Positions 32,776-43,133 of a stretch of DNA of 64,000 nucleotides are shown in pieces. The stretch spans positions 24,686,615 through 24,750,614 of the forward strand of contig JBANSL010000012.1 of the NCBI GenBank assembly GCA_037127255.1. Direction: 5' to 3'. The notes under the pieces were generated by a model, which worked only from the letters and a program-made list of their open reading frames with translations, had not been told where the DNA came from and searched no databases. The stretch comes from Persicaria tinctoria. Its lineage: Eukaryota; Streptophyta; Magnoliopsida; Caryophyllales; Polygonaceae. A program made the translations under genes and the position numbers. Numbering within the stretch: position 1 is the first letter of the stretch; every line of letters starts with the position of its first letter.

Positions 32776-35231
32776 CCGGAGAGAGAGCTGGAGGCGGAGG
32801 CGGTGTTGATGGAGGAGACGGCGGAGGTGGTGGAGCCGGTGGCTGAGGAGGGTGGTGGTGGGGGTGGAGCATTGGGGGAGGCGGTGGTGGTGGAACAGCA
32901 ATGCAGAATGTTTCAAATATATTAAAATACATCAAAACACATTAGAATAACATTCAAATACATTAAAATAAAAAACATTAAAATATATTTAAATATATTA
33001 AAATACATAGAAATAAATTAAATTTGAAAGACAATAAAAAACATTAAAAGCGATTAATATATTAAAATACGTTAACTCATATTAAAATATATTAAAAGAC
33101 ATCAAAAGACATTAGAATAACATTAAAATACATTAAAATAAAAAACATTAAAATATATTAAAATACATTAACATATATTGAAAAGACATTAATAGCCAAC
33201 TGGATCATAATAACATGCAGGGAAGCTATTGAGGGAGGATGGTACCCTACGGCCTATTAGGGTTGTTAGGGTTTAGGGTTAGGGTTAGGTCAGGGTTTAG
33301 GGTTAGGGAATGTACGTCGTTGACCACGTGCATGCACACGTAGATAATGTCTTACATATCGGCATCCGTACGACAAACAGGTACACCTTACTTCATATCT
33401 GCCATTACAATATGATATGACATCAAACATTTAGTGGTACGCACTTCAATGTGTACAGAGTTGAGGGTCAACACAAGGTTCTGAAGGAGGCACTGCACTT
33501 ATCGACTGGTGACTTTCGCATCGTGATCGATGCAATCCATAGAGTCAACGATTGTCAACTGCATGAGATGCAGACTGCTTTGGAGATCGACCGCTTCAAA
33601 TGGCCAACAACGGCGCATAAAGTCAACCTTTTTGATGAGGTAAAGAATTTAATCTCCAAAAAGTGCTTCGATTATATGTATAAGATGTGGCAGGATGTCG
33701 TGAACCAAAACATTCCTCTGGAATGCACGGACCGACAATGGAGGGTTTGTTACGGGATCCCTTGTGTCCATGAGATTCAGGCATACATCGACTCCGGTAC
33801 TCCGATACCCGCCGAGGACATCCACCCGTTCTGGATGGATTTGTCATGGACTGACATCGACGACACCCCACTGCCGTACGAGATGTCATCTTCATACACG
33901 GCTTCCAACGATGTATGCGACGATGAGCTCCACCCACCCTCATCTGCAAGCGTCCGAAGGAAAGGGAGGCCTCGGGGGTCGAGGAATGCCTGCAGAACCA
34001 ACCCGTTGCCATACGAGGAGTTAAGGGAAAGATTTGAGAGAGAAGAAGCACGTGCTGCTCGAAATGTTGCTCGACATCGTCCACAAGCGACCTCAGCTCG
34101 ACGTGGACGTGATGATGTGTTCGAAGGGTTCAACTGGGGTCGAAACAACATTGATCCCTTCATGCTCGGTCATATTGAGGGTGTGAGGGACACTGTTGGA
34201 GATGGTCATTGTGGCTATCGTGCTTTGGCTTCATTGACATCTCCGATCGGCAAATCTGCTTTCCCGGAACTCAAAACGTTATTATGCAATCACTTGGAGG
34301 ATCACGCCGATCTCTACGCCGATTGTTATATGGGAGAGTACCCATTCCAGCAGTTTGTCGACTACCAGAGATGGGCGGGACATGTGCATGGTGATAGGAG
34401 ACGGTGGATAGAGCTACCCATCATGGGTTTAGTATTTGCAACGGTATATCAGATTCCTCTCGTCGTCCTAGCTTGGCATCATCCGTTCACATGTCTCCCC
34501 ATGACCTTGCCGACACCTGCTAACAACCCTCAATCAGCAACCCTTGGTGTAGCCTGCATCAGAAACCAAGACCATTTTGCCGCAGTACGACTTCAAACGT
34601 CTTTTTTTTTATTACCTATTCTTGCTTTTCATATATATGTCAATACTCTAACTCTAATTTTCCGTTCTCATAGATCTGGTTGCGTCCTAACGCTCCTATT
34701 CCGCCGCCTCCGCCAGAATGGGTTGCACATCATCAACCGAGCGTCCAAGGATGAGATGCTCCGTTTCAAGCTCAGTTTGAGAGATTTCGAGCCTTACGTG
34801 TCGAGTCCGGTCGCCCTTTACTATTTTCCTAGATTTTATTCCATCAGTTTATTAAAATTGTAGATGTAAACCTTTTTTTCCGTTCCTTGTAACATTATTC
34901 GCATATTATCGAAATGAAAACCTTAACAATTATTGCTTTCCATTTAATTAGACCCTAAATCCTTCAACTCCACTAGCTAAACACTTCAATTTTTTCAATT
35001 AACAATACAAAACCCTCGGAAACCCTAAACCCTATACCCTAAACCCTAAACGCGAAACCCTAACTAGGTTTTGCACGTCCTTAACAACGTGCAAATATTG
35101 CACGTCCTTTTGTTAAGGACGTGCAAAGGGTTTGCTAGTGGACGTGCACAGTCCCACACTTGCACGTCCTTAACGACGTGCATGCACGTCCTTAAGGACG
35201 TGCAAATCCTTAATCGTCATTTGCGGTGTAT
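32612..35231 (+). mobile_element. Mutator-like element with OTU-type transposase remnant
   Basis: Inverted ends share ATACACCGCAAAT (32612, and reverse complement ending 35231). Each end is followed inward by the palindrome CACGTCCTTAAGGACGTG, once on the left and several times on the right (35070-35210). The inner flanks carry telomere-like repeats in opposite orientation (33262-33310 and 35006-35060). A (GA)n tract (about 32692-32770) and AT-rich ACATTAAAATA repeats (32930-33190) lie between the left end and the gene. No 9-bp duplication is clear. Confidence 0.6.
33451..34754 (+). pseudogene. Transposase C-terminus fused to OTU cysteine protease
   Basis: The frame opens after a likely acceptor (GTACAG) with VEGQHKVLKEALHL, the stretch that in Mutator-type transposases follows the catalytic core, so the DDE domain is missing upstream. 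A SWIM-like zinc-binding segment follows (CYGIPCVHE, about residues 98-106; the first CxC pair is absent). A linker with an AT-hook-like KGRPRGSRN precedes an OTU-type protease domain: catalytic Asp/Cys in VGDGHCGYRA (about residue 250) and His in DHFAAVRL (about 375). A short intron probably follows (about 34594-34672, acceptor TCATAG) and a last exon ends at TGA 34752-34754 with a Pro run. Such OTU fusions are known in plant MULEs; their substrate is unclear. Confidence 0.7.
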
Positions 35232-36089
35232 CTATCAACACCCCAATATAATAGTATGAAGCAGCAGATACGGCTCCCTCTGCCTTGCACCGTCCGAACT
35301 CCAAGTTCACAAGTTGACGAATCAGCCCATGTACGGCCCGAGCCATCACATACGTTCGAACTCCGGATCCAATAGCAAATGTTGCGATCGGCCCAATGTA
35401 CGATCCGAGCCGGCCCGTCTTGTCTTTTAATTTTAAAATAATCCCACAATTTATGATCAACCTCCAAATTCATACGATCCAGCTTAAAGATACCTGAAAT
35501 ATATAAAAATACTAGTGTAGACTCCGAAAAGTAAATAATACAAATTAACTATGAAAAATGTAAAATATGCTCTAAATTAATATGCAAAACTATAATTAAA
35601 ACATGACTAAAATAGACTATAGGCCTCTACTTTTTAGAGCAGGGTTAATTTTCTTTTATAGAACAAGACAAAATTATCCCTACAATTAAATTAAATTACA
35701 TTTCTAACCAACCCTACCCCACCCCCACACATCTCAAGCCACAATCTCACACGCCTCACCGTTCTACTCCTGGAGCGAATAGCCGCAGCCCCCAATACTC
35801 ACAAATTGTAACTTTCATCTCTATTTCTTCAAGCAAACGCATTCAAATCGACAATCTCTCGACGTTAAGGTACATTTTCTTCACTTTCATGGCGATTTCG
35901 AGTATACTATTATGGTTTTAGGGGTTTTGGGTGATTTGATTTTAGGGATTGGAAGATTGTGTGAAAAAGGGTAGGATTTTGTGTATTTGTGCTTAGATTA
36001 GTAGTACATTGGTAGGGATTACATAGATCTACACTCATAAAGGTCAGAATTTGTATTTTGAGTGAGGAGAAATCGGAACAGTCGGAGGT
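35232..36089. other. Spacer, no supported gene
   Basis: AT-rich DNA with a C-rich part at 35700-35780. The segment 35780-35871 ending GACGTTAAG|GTACATTT could be a leader exon with its donor, pairing with the acceptor region before 36851, but nothing else supports it. Confidence 0.3.
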
Positions 36090-36850
36090 AGAAGAAGGGT
36101 CTTGGTCACTGCGACCTAACCGAAGAGTGGTCGGTGCGACCAACCGTGAGCCTTGTGCCTTGTGTAGAACAACATCTTATGCCTTTTTAGTTACAATAAT
36201 GTTGAATTAATTCAATAGCCTTCCATCATTATTCATCAATAATCGTGAACATTGGAGTGAAATTGCTATCAGTTTGAAAATTAGAAATGATGTGATTTTA
36301 TCAGAATGATCAATTGGAGTTTAGCGACTTACATATAAGGGTTAGATTTCAACTATAATTAACGTGGAATGCATTTTGTATTATTTCATGTATCAATTTA
36401 CTTTGAACTGCAATAAGTTGCATCTGAGTCTATCTTTCTGAAAGTTTCAAATGTCCTTTGCTAGAGTTAATAGATGATGTATAACCTCAGCATCAAAATT
36501 GTCTTTGTTCATAGGCCTTAAAATTGATTTCTTGGATTATGTTCGGTATCAATTCATTCTAACAGTGCATATTGTTTGCTTGATTTGTCTTATTCGTCGC
36601 AATTCAACAATGAAGTCGAGAAAAGGCTTCGCATGTATAAGTAATTAGAAATGCTTACAATTCAGGAGATCAATTGAAGTATGGTGATTAAATCAATGGG
36701 TGATGACATTGCAACTTGCCAACTTCCTCTTGTTTATGTTTCTCTCCCGTTTTCTTTATGCGTGAAATCTTAGTTTTGGAGATAATATGCATCAAATTTG
36801 GGTCTTGAAATAATAATAACATGTATGTTAATTGCTCGTTTTCGTTATAA

Positions 36851-37018
36851 ATGGATAGGAGATCGACACTACACGCATCCGCACAGCGTCAGCGCATCGC
36901 TTATCGGTCCGTACGCGAGACGGATCAAACCGAAGACGATTCGACTGACGCTATGATACCGGAACAGACGACGCTGGTGGCCCAGGATGTGCTCGATATG
37001 ATACCGCATCACTCTTGA
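36851..37018 (+). pseudogene. Small coding-like exon remnant
   Basis: A 55-codon frame (start MDRRSTLHASAQRQ, stop TGA 37016-37018) is GC-rich compared with its flanks, strongly charged, with an acidic middle (TEDDSTD). It resembles the N-terminal exon of a transposon protein, but I do not recognise the family. The frame is not long enough to exclude chance, but the local base composition supports former coding. Confidence 0.3.
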
Positions 37019-37381
37019 CAACACGTCTGATCACAATGCACATTTGATTCTCTTTGCCTTTAATGTCATATTATTTCATTAACCCTAATTCTTTTCAACC
37101 TTAAAAATATTGTAATTTTATATTATGCATTATATGTAAACATCATCAATACTTATTAATCATGAAAAATAAATCCTTCTACAAGTATCATAACATTCGA
37201 CACATAAAGAAAATGATGAGATACATACCTGTTGGAGTCTGAATTTCAGCGATATATGTCTTCCAGGCTTTTACTCTACTCATCGTTCCCTTTCGACATG
37301 TTTACACACCGCACGGTCTATGATTTTTGACTACTCACGTAAACATACAGGCCGATTTAGGTTTTATTCACGTAAATAAAC

Positions 37382-37570
37382 TGGTCGCAATGACCAATCC
37401 TAGTACTGGTCGCAATGACCAAACCGGGTACTGGTCGCAATGACCATATTGGGTACTGGTCGCACTGACCATACCGGGTACTGGTCGCAATGACCACTTT
37501 ATGGTCTAGTCGCAATGACCATTCAAGGTTTGGTCGTTGCGACCACCTTTGGTGTTGGTCGTTGCGACCA
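37382..37570. repeat. 25-bp palindromic tandem array
   Basis: Eight copies of a near-perfect 15-bp palindrome are separated by 9-10 variable bases. Copies 1-3 and 5 are TGGTCGCAATGACCA, copy 4 has one change, copy 6 starts TAG, and copies 7-8 are TGGTCGTTGCGACCA. The changes in copies 7-8 are compensatory and restore perfect symmetry, suggesting that the palindrome itself is under constraint or is copied as a unit. Spacers share GGGTAC in several units. Confidence 0.85.
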
Positions 37571-37911
37571 TCTGAGCATGCGCTAAACGGCAAAATGTCC
37601 TGCGCTAAACAGAAATCGTGTAGACTATATCACCTCCTCTCAGCACTCTCTCATTTCATTAATTCACATCTGATGAGTTGTACTTTTTAATTTTCTCTCT
37701 CACATGCTTTTCTTTTTCCTTTTTTCATTCCTTTCTCAGCTTTCTCCATGTCAGCTTTTTTCTCAAGTTGCCCCCCACATTATCACTTGCTACCAGCTAC
37801 CCTTGGCAAGCGGATATCCGCTTTTTAGCAAAAAAAATTCGGATTGGGTTACTCATGCAAAGAATTCGGATAAAAGGGTTATTTTTGCAAATGGCCCTTA
37901 TAAATATCTAA

Positions 37912-38119
37912 TCTATATATACTACTTGATATATAAGCCTTTTGGTTATGCCACATCACATTTTTTTTTTGCATGAGATTTTTTTTAAAAAAAATTGAGA
38001 TATTTATAAGATATATTTATGTTAAAGATTTTTTTGAATTATATCTTAATTTTTATTAATATTTATATTATTAAAATTTTAATTAAAAAAATCGCGCCAT
38101 GGCACGAGAATTATACTAG
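37912..38119 (+). mobile_element. Mini-Helitron
   Basis: A 208-bp segment starts TCTATATATACTACTTGATA after A (37911) and ends in TTATACTAG before T (38120). A short palindrome (GCGCCATGGCAC) sits about 15 bp before the end. This is the expected terminus set for a non-autonomous Helitron. Confidence 0.5.
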
Positions 38120-38269
38120 TTTATCTCGCTACCACCCGTTTATCTTTTCAAATTTTATTCCAATCCCATTAAAATAAAACAACCTGGTAATGGGAGAAAA
38201 GGGTTTTGCAGCCTTTTTTTTAAAAGGTAATAATTCGGATGGAAAAATCATACCCGATAGCATTCTTGT

Positions 38270-39110
38270 TAGGGCTGGAAATCACCTGTGGGTGACCGAT
38301 TCAGCCGACCCACCCGACCCGATTATACGGGTGAAAACCCGAAAAAAACCGGGTGATGGATGGGTGATGGGTGGGTGAAATGGGTGATGGGTCGGGTGAT
38401 GGGTGATATGTTTTTCACCCATTACCCGACCCGCTTAACCACCCGCTAACTCACCCGATTATTTATAAAAAAATCTTAGTTTATAAAAAAATATAGCCTA
38501 ACATAACTACATATTTTTTTTTTCTAATTCTATCTTCTCTATTCTCTAATTGTTTTTGTGAAAAAAAAATCTAAAAGAATATAAACTTATTTTTATGTAA
38601 CCTCATATCACATCTTTTAAAAAAAAGTTATTTTATTTGTTTTGCATACACTAGTAGAATGTTAACAATTTCCCTAATTTAACGACTTAGCATTTAGTGT
38701 GTTAAGACATGATTTAGCCAAATTATTTTTCCTTTTTTTTTAACTACGAGTTTAGCAAAGGGCTAAAATTCATCTCATTTGATTTGATATTGAACTTTTA
38801 ATGCTAACTTTGTAAGATGAGGATAATGATATAATGTATGAATAAACCTTTTATACAATTAATAAGATTTCCACGTTGACGTGGTTTGTGAAAATATCAA
38901 ATATGATCGATTTCTAAGTATGACCTATGGATTTTTTTCTTTTAATTTACTTCACCCGATTACCCACCCGACCCACCCGATTCACCTGACGGATCGGGCG
39001 GTGGGTGAAATATTAGACGGACGGGTGATGGGTCGGGTGAAATTTTTTTGTGACGGGTCGGGTGAAAAAATGGCTTCACCCATCCATCACCCGACCCATT
39101 TCCACCCCTA
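38270..39110. mobile_element. hAT MITE, second copy of the GGGTGATGG family
   Basis: Ends TAGGGCTGGAAATC (38270) and the inverted TAGGGGTGGAAATGGG (ending 39110) are flanked by the 8-bp duplication ATTCTTGT (38262-38269 and 39111-39118). The same CACCCGACCC/GGGTCGGGTG words as in the 30206 element fill both ends, while the middle is unrelated AT-rich sequence. It is noncoding. Confidence 0.85.
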
Positions 39111-39120
39111 ATTCTTGTGG

Positions 39121-40760
39121 ATGAAGTCTAGAAGACCTTTGTCAGTGTGTATGTCGAAACCCCTGACAGAGCGGCAAAGGTGTGCAACCTTATTAGCCAC
39201 TCTGTTGCCATTACGGGGCACGTGAGAGAAGAAGACATCTCTCACACTCGACAACAATGTTTTGATATCCGACATTACTAATTCAATTTCCCAAGGGTAG
39301 GTGAGATACTTTTTTAAGTGATTTATGATTATAAGGGAGTCCCCTTCAATTTGTAACTTGTTTATTCACAATGTACGAGTTTGGATTATCCCATTTCTTA
39401 ATGCCAATGTCTCAGCCTTTAGCGTGCTGGGATTATAAACGTCCCACATCGGTGGTGGACTAAAAACAACAACAAGATATAAGGAGAGGGGAAGTCCCTA
39501 CACAATGGCTTAAGCTTTTGTGTAAAGTGATGAATCCCGACCTTATAAACAAAAATAAAATAAACCCCGACACGACTCCCGATTTGATACGACCCGCTTG
39601 GGATTCTCGGTTTCTCACATGGTATCAAAACGGGTTTCGATCTTGGCCTATCTCCACCTTCCTCAAGCACTTCCGCTACCTTACTTTACCCTATCCATAT
39701 ATGTTTTTTTTACCGTCTGATTGACCGCCGTCGGCTCCACTTGCCATGGTTGATCATCTATTCTCTACCTTATCTCCTTATGTCGACTCTATCATGTTCA
39801 TCGGCCTCTACCTTTTTCTTGTTGGCATGGACTCTCGGGCTCTCACCGTTCGTGTTCTAGCCATCTACATCAACCGCATATTATGCATCCAGTCTTCAGC
39901 GTTCGTGGCTCTACTCTCGCTTCGACTGCGGGGGCGTATTAGGGATATATTAGGAATGATATATTAGATATGATTGTATTAGAATATAATCTTTGATATT
40001 GTTATATTAGGATAGAAATATATATCTTTGGTAGGTTTGATTATCGATATCTTTATATTACTTATTCTCCAAGCATTGTAATCCCTATATAAAGGGTTGA
40101 ATAATAACATTCTAAATGGGAGTTTGTCTTCTCTAATATGAGGCTTCGACCACCAATCTATTAGGGTTTTATCCCTCTCTAAATTCTACATGGAATCAGA
40201 GCAGGTCCGAGTCGGGTCGATTTTCCTGGCTTCGGGTAAGGCTAAAACCCGTCGAAAAACCAAAAACTGGGCGAGCTATAAAAAGATTGAGAGTCCCGAC
40301 TCGAAAAGAAAGAAAAGAAAAGAAAAAGAAAAAAAAATTGTTCAAGCGGGTTGACACTTGAGGGGGCGTGTTGGGATTATAAACGTCCCATATCGGTGGT
40401 GGACTAAAAACAACAACAAGATATAATGAGAGAGGAAGTCCCTACACAATGAGTTAAGATTTTGTGTAAAGTGGTGAATCCCGACCTTATAAACAAAAAT
40501 AAAATAAACCCCGACACGACTCCCGATTTGATACGACCCGCTCGGGATTCTCGGTTTCTCACATAGCGGGGTCTGGTTGCCAATTCTGTCATAGTCAATT
40601 TGGATCGTTTTACCCTCTCAATCTCGAATGTTGTAGCCAATTGAGTTGTCGTTGTTATCAATAGTAGAACCATCGAAGTTTAATTTAAACGTACCAATAG
40701 GTGGTTTTCTCCACTTACCAATAGGGGATTTGCGGCCTTTAATTAGATTAACCAATCTTC
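39121..40760 (-). pseudogene. LINE-type RNase H (RVT_3) remnant, split by an LTR element
   Basis: On the minus strand, 40750-40569 encodes PPIGTFKLNFDGS and a following GY.IRD segment, and 39419-39121 continues with KAETLALRNGII, INKLQIEGDSLI and SHVPRNGNRVANKVAHLC. These are the ordered motifs of the plant non-LTR retrotransposon RNase H domain. In-frame stops (after IRD and before INK) show decay. The two halves meet exactly at the 5-bp duplication of the inserted LTR element. Confidence 0.7.
39425..40563 (+). mobile_element. Small LTR retrotransposon (SMART/TRIM-like), complete
   Basis: It has two 195-bp LTRs (39425-39619 and 40369-40563) starting TGYTGGGATTATAAACG and ending TCTCACA. A primer-binding site TGGTATCAAAACGG lies directly after the first, and a purine tract (GAGGGGGCG) directly before the second. 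The 5-bp duplication TAGCG flanks it on both sides (39420-39424 and 40564-40568). The 749-bp interior has no gag or pol. It contains a second retroelement signature: a G-rich tract, an LTR-like segment (39937-40193, with GGGATATATTAGGAATGA) and another primer site (TGGAATCAGAGCAGG), so the interior looks chimeric. Confidence 0.85.
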
Positions 40761-41150
40761 AATATTTAACCATGAATATAATCGCCATTTCAATATCAGA
40801 AAAATACTACTAATATTAATGTTGAAGGAGGCATATAATTATGAAAGTTAAAAACATTGGCATCTCCCATCAGATTAAAGCTTGTCCATACTTCCAGCCT
40901 GGAAAGGGCTCAGATAAATCCCTTCATCGTCGCATTTTAGATGTTGGCCTTACCCTCCTAAAATATACACTCCCCGATTATACGTACGTACTTTCTTTCT
41001 ATCCCTTCCCGGTTCCTTGGCATTATTACAACAAGCTCCTAAACATATTTAAACATCGATCTACTTCTCACCCCAAAAAAAATTAAACATATAAAAAATT
41101 ATTATTTCATATACAAACTATTATCATATCAATTTAAAGCAATTGTTGGT
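40761..41150. other. Spacer, nothing recognised
   Basis: AT-rich DNA between the RNase H remnant and the copia 3' end. No gene or repeat could be supported. Confidence 0.35.
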
Positions 41151-41151
41151 A

Positions 41152-41650
41152 TTATATCATAAAGTGTGACGTACATATGACAGAAAGTGAAGAATCGAGA
41201 TGGAAACCAAAAATGGAACTAAAATCTTGGAGTTTACAGACGAAGATCACCCCCTTCTTATAGAAGAAGCAGGAGCGTGTAACTAACCTAATTAACAAAC
41301 ACACACTGAATGACCAAAATGCTCGATCTCGTCGGTTTCCCTTTATTACATAACATCTTAAACTAGTAACACACCAACTATATATGCAATATATCCCAAA
41401 TACCCCCACTCCCCCTCAAGCTGGACTTGTAACAGGGGTGCCAAGACCAAGCTTGGAATTTAAGAACCGATGTTGAACAGCACCCAAAGGTTTAGTCAAA
41501 ATGTCAAAAGTTTGCTGAGTCGTAGACGCATGCATGAGCAGTTCGAATGAAACTATATAGAATTATATCACGAATGAAGTGACAATCAATACGAATGTGC
41601 TTTTGACCAGAGAGTGGAACACTGGATTGGCGGCAAGATACGGAGCGGAT
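41152..41650 (-). mobile_element. 3' end of a Ty1/copia element
   Basis: Minus strand, from 41640: a frameshifted copia RNase H C-terminus (IRIDCHFIRD, then FDILTKPLGAVQHRFLN and KLGLGT) ends in a stop. It is followed by the purine tract TTGAGGGGGAGTG (about 41408-41421) and a putative 3' LTR running to about 41152 with the polyadenylation-region look of copia LTRs. Upstream coding regions are absent, so this is a truncated relic. Confidence 0.65.
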
Positions 41651-42207
41651 TGATGTATATATGTGTATATTCTAATTAAGTACAATTTTTTTTATTTTTT
41701 TTTTGTTGTAAGTACAATTATTGTATAGGCTTATGCACTACAATATATACATGTAATTAATGTGGGGTTGTTACAGTTTTTGACCAGAGAGAGAGAAATA
41801 AGAAAAATAGTTTGGAGAAAACTCTGTTTGGGGCTCCAGATTCACACAAATGTTGCTCAATTTCGTTCAATCAAGAATGTTCACATTCTTGAGGGTCATT
41901 TTAACTTGTTTGGTTTATGTGTTTCCATTCTTTAGAGGATCATTTAATTTGTTTGTTATTGTTTTACCTACTTGTTCATCCTTTTCGTTACACTCAGACA
42001 GCCAGATATATGTTTGACAAACTTACTTATTTATATAATTAATATATAAGATGAATTAAGCTAAAATGAAATTTTAAATAAAATTGGCACATCCATCCAA
42101 TCCTATATATTCAAAAGCTAACTAGCTAGTTTAGATAATTAATTATTATAAAGCCATTTTTATTGCTATTAATTCCACTTTCCAATACTAATCTTCACGA
42201 GTATATA
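41651..42207. other. Spacer downstream of the peptide gene
   Basis: AT-rich, no gene. Part of it must be the 3' UTR and terminator of the minus-strand thionin-like gene. Confidence 0.4.
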
Positions 42208-42306
42208 TCATTCGAGGTGGTTGTTGATTTTTCTGGCCTTGCAAGAGTAGTCGCAACCTTGTACACATCTTTCCATCTGCACCTCCTCTGTTAAAATCAC
42301 ACACCC

Positions 42307-42352
<46 letters not shown>

Positions 42353-42680
42353 CATATTACAAATGCATATATATGTGTGTGTACGTCATACCTTGTGCCT
42401 CAGCGGTTTTGGTAGTAGTAGACGAGAAGCAATTGGAAAGAGCACAACCAGCGGTACACAGAGAGTGATCGTCTCTTCCTCCGGCTTCGGCGTTGACGTC
42501 AAGAGGAAAGGTTTTCTTACATTTGAGAAAGCAAGGAAAGAGACAAAAAGGGTTACCCGCACACTGGAGGGTGCAAAGTCCAGCACATTTTATTATTCCA
42601 AACAAACTTGCATTTGATGGAACTAAAACCATTGACAACACCAAGCTAATCACCATTATTGACTTCATTATTTTCGCCAT
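42208..42680 (-). CDS. Thionin-like secreted cysteine-rich peptide
   Basis: Two exons: exon 1 42680-42392 (donor CAAG|GTATG) and exon 2 42287-42208 (acceptor AACAG), 122 codons plus nothing left over, ending TGA 42208-42210. Without the intron the frame would run on into unrelated residues, so the split model is preferred. Residues 1-24 are a signal peptide (MAKIMKSIMVISLVLSMVLV, cleavage near SNA). The mature part has 12 Cys, arranged as three consecutive CX3C-type clusters: six in the first block (CX3CX3CX5CX3CX3C), three in the second (CX3CX4C) and three in exon 2 (CX3CX3C). This is the layout of plant thionin-like proteins, small extracellular peptides often linked to defence. The 104-bp intron contains a 40-bp (AT)n tract. 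A TATA box lies at 42772-42783 (minus strand). No lesions seen. Confidence 0.8.
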
Positions 42681-42783
42681 TTTAATCGCAATCCGCCCAA
42701 ATTTCCGCCTTTTTTTTACTACTGTGTTGGTGACTTCAGTATTGCAATTGTAACGTCCTGGTAAAGGGGAGTATATATATATG

Positions 42784-43133
42784 ATATGATATTATTGTGA
42801 GGACAAGTTGGATTGGATCCTAGCTTCTATGGTAGTAAATTAATATTAGAATATTTGGTGTCCAACTAGCTATCTATCCAATCGTTCTAAATTTATAATA
42901 TAAAAACGTGGTGCTTTGTATGAAATGATATATACTATAATTAGTTTCCTTTATAATTAGTTTCCTTTTATATGATCACTATTCCTTTTTAAAATAATTC
43001 AAGTAATCTGGAAATTATTAAAACCTATATTTTTTTTAATAGTTTTTCTATCCTATACCCCAAGTAGGATAATAGTCCAAATTTGAAATTATGTTTCAAA
43101 TTTTAATTAGTTTTGCTTTTCTTTTAGCTAGTA
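42784..43133. other. Upstream region of the peptide gene
   Basis: AT-rich, no other gene. It presumably contains the promoter of the thionin-like gene. A short duplicated segment, ATAATTAGTTTCCTTT, occurs twice (about 42938 and 42953). Confidence 0.4.

Larger units (their letters stand above)
36090..37570. mobile_element. Candidate DNA element bounded by GGTCGCANTGACC palindromes
   Basis: Variants of TGGTCGCAATGACCA occur twice at 36105-36145 and eight times at 37382-37570. The space between holds an island of coding-like sequence (36851-37018) in AT-rich DNA. Clusters of one short palindrome at both ends of a non-repetitive interior resemble subterminal repeats of CACTA or Mutator-like elements. 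Terminal repeats and duplications were not found, so this is a suggestion. Confidence 0.4.

Noticed and set aside
32573..32935. Open frames rich in Arg-Glu or Ser-Leu around 32.7-32.9 kb
   Set aside because: Produced by the (GA)n tract and its purine-rich continuation; no coding signal.
37382..37570. CRISPR-like array (15-bp palindromic repeats with 10-bp spacers)
   Set aside because: Plant nuclear context, spacers far too short and partly shared, no cas genes; better explained as a tandem binding-site array.
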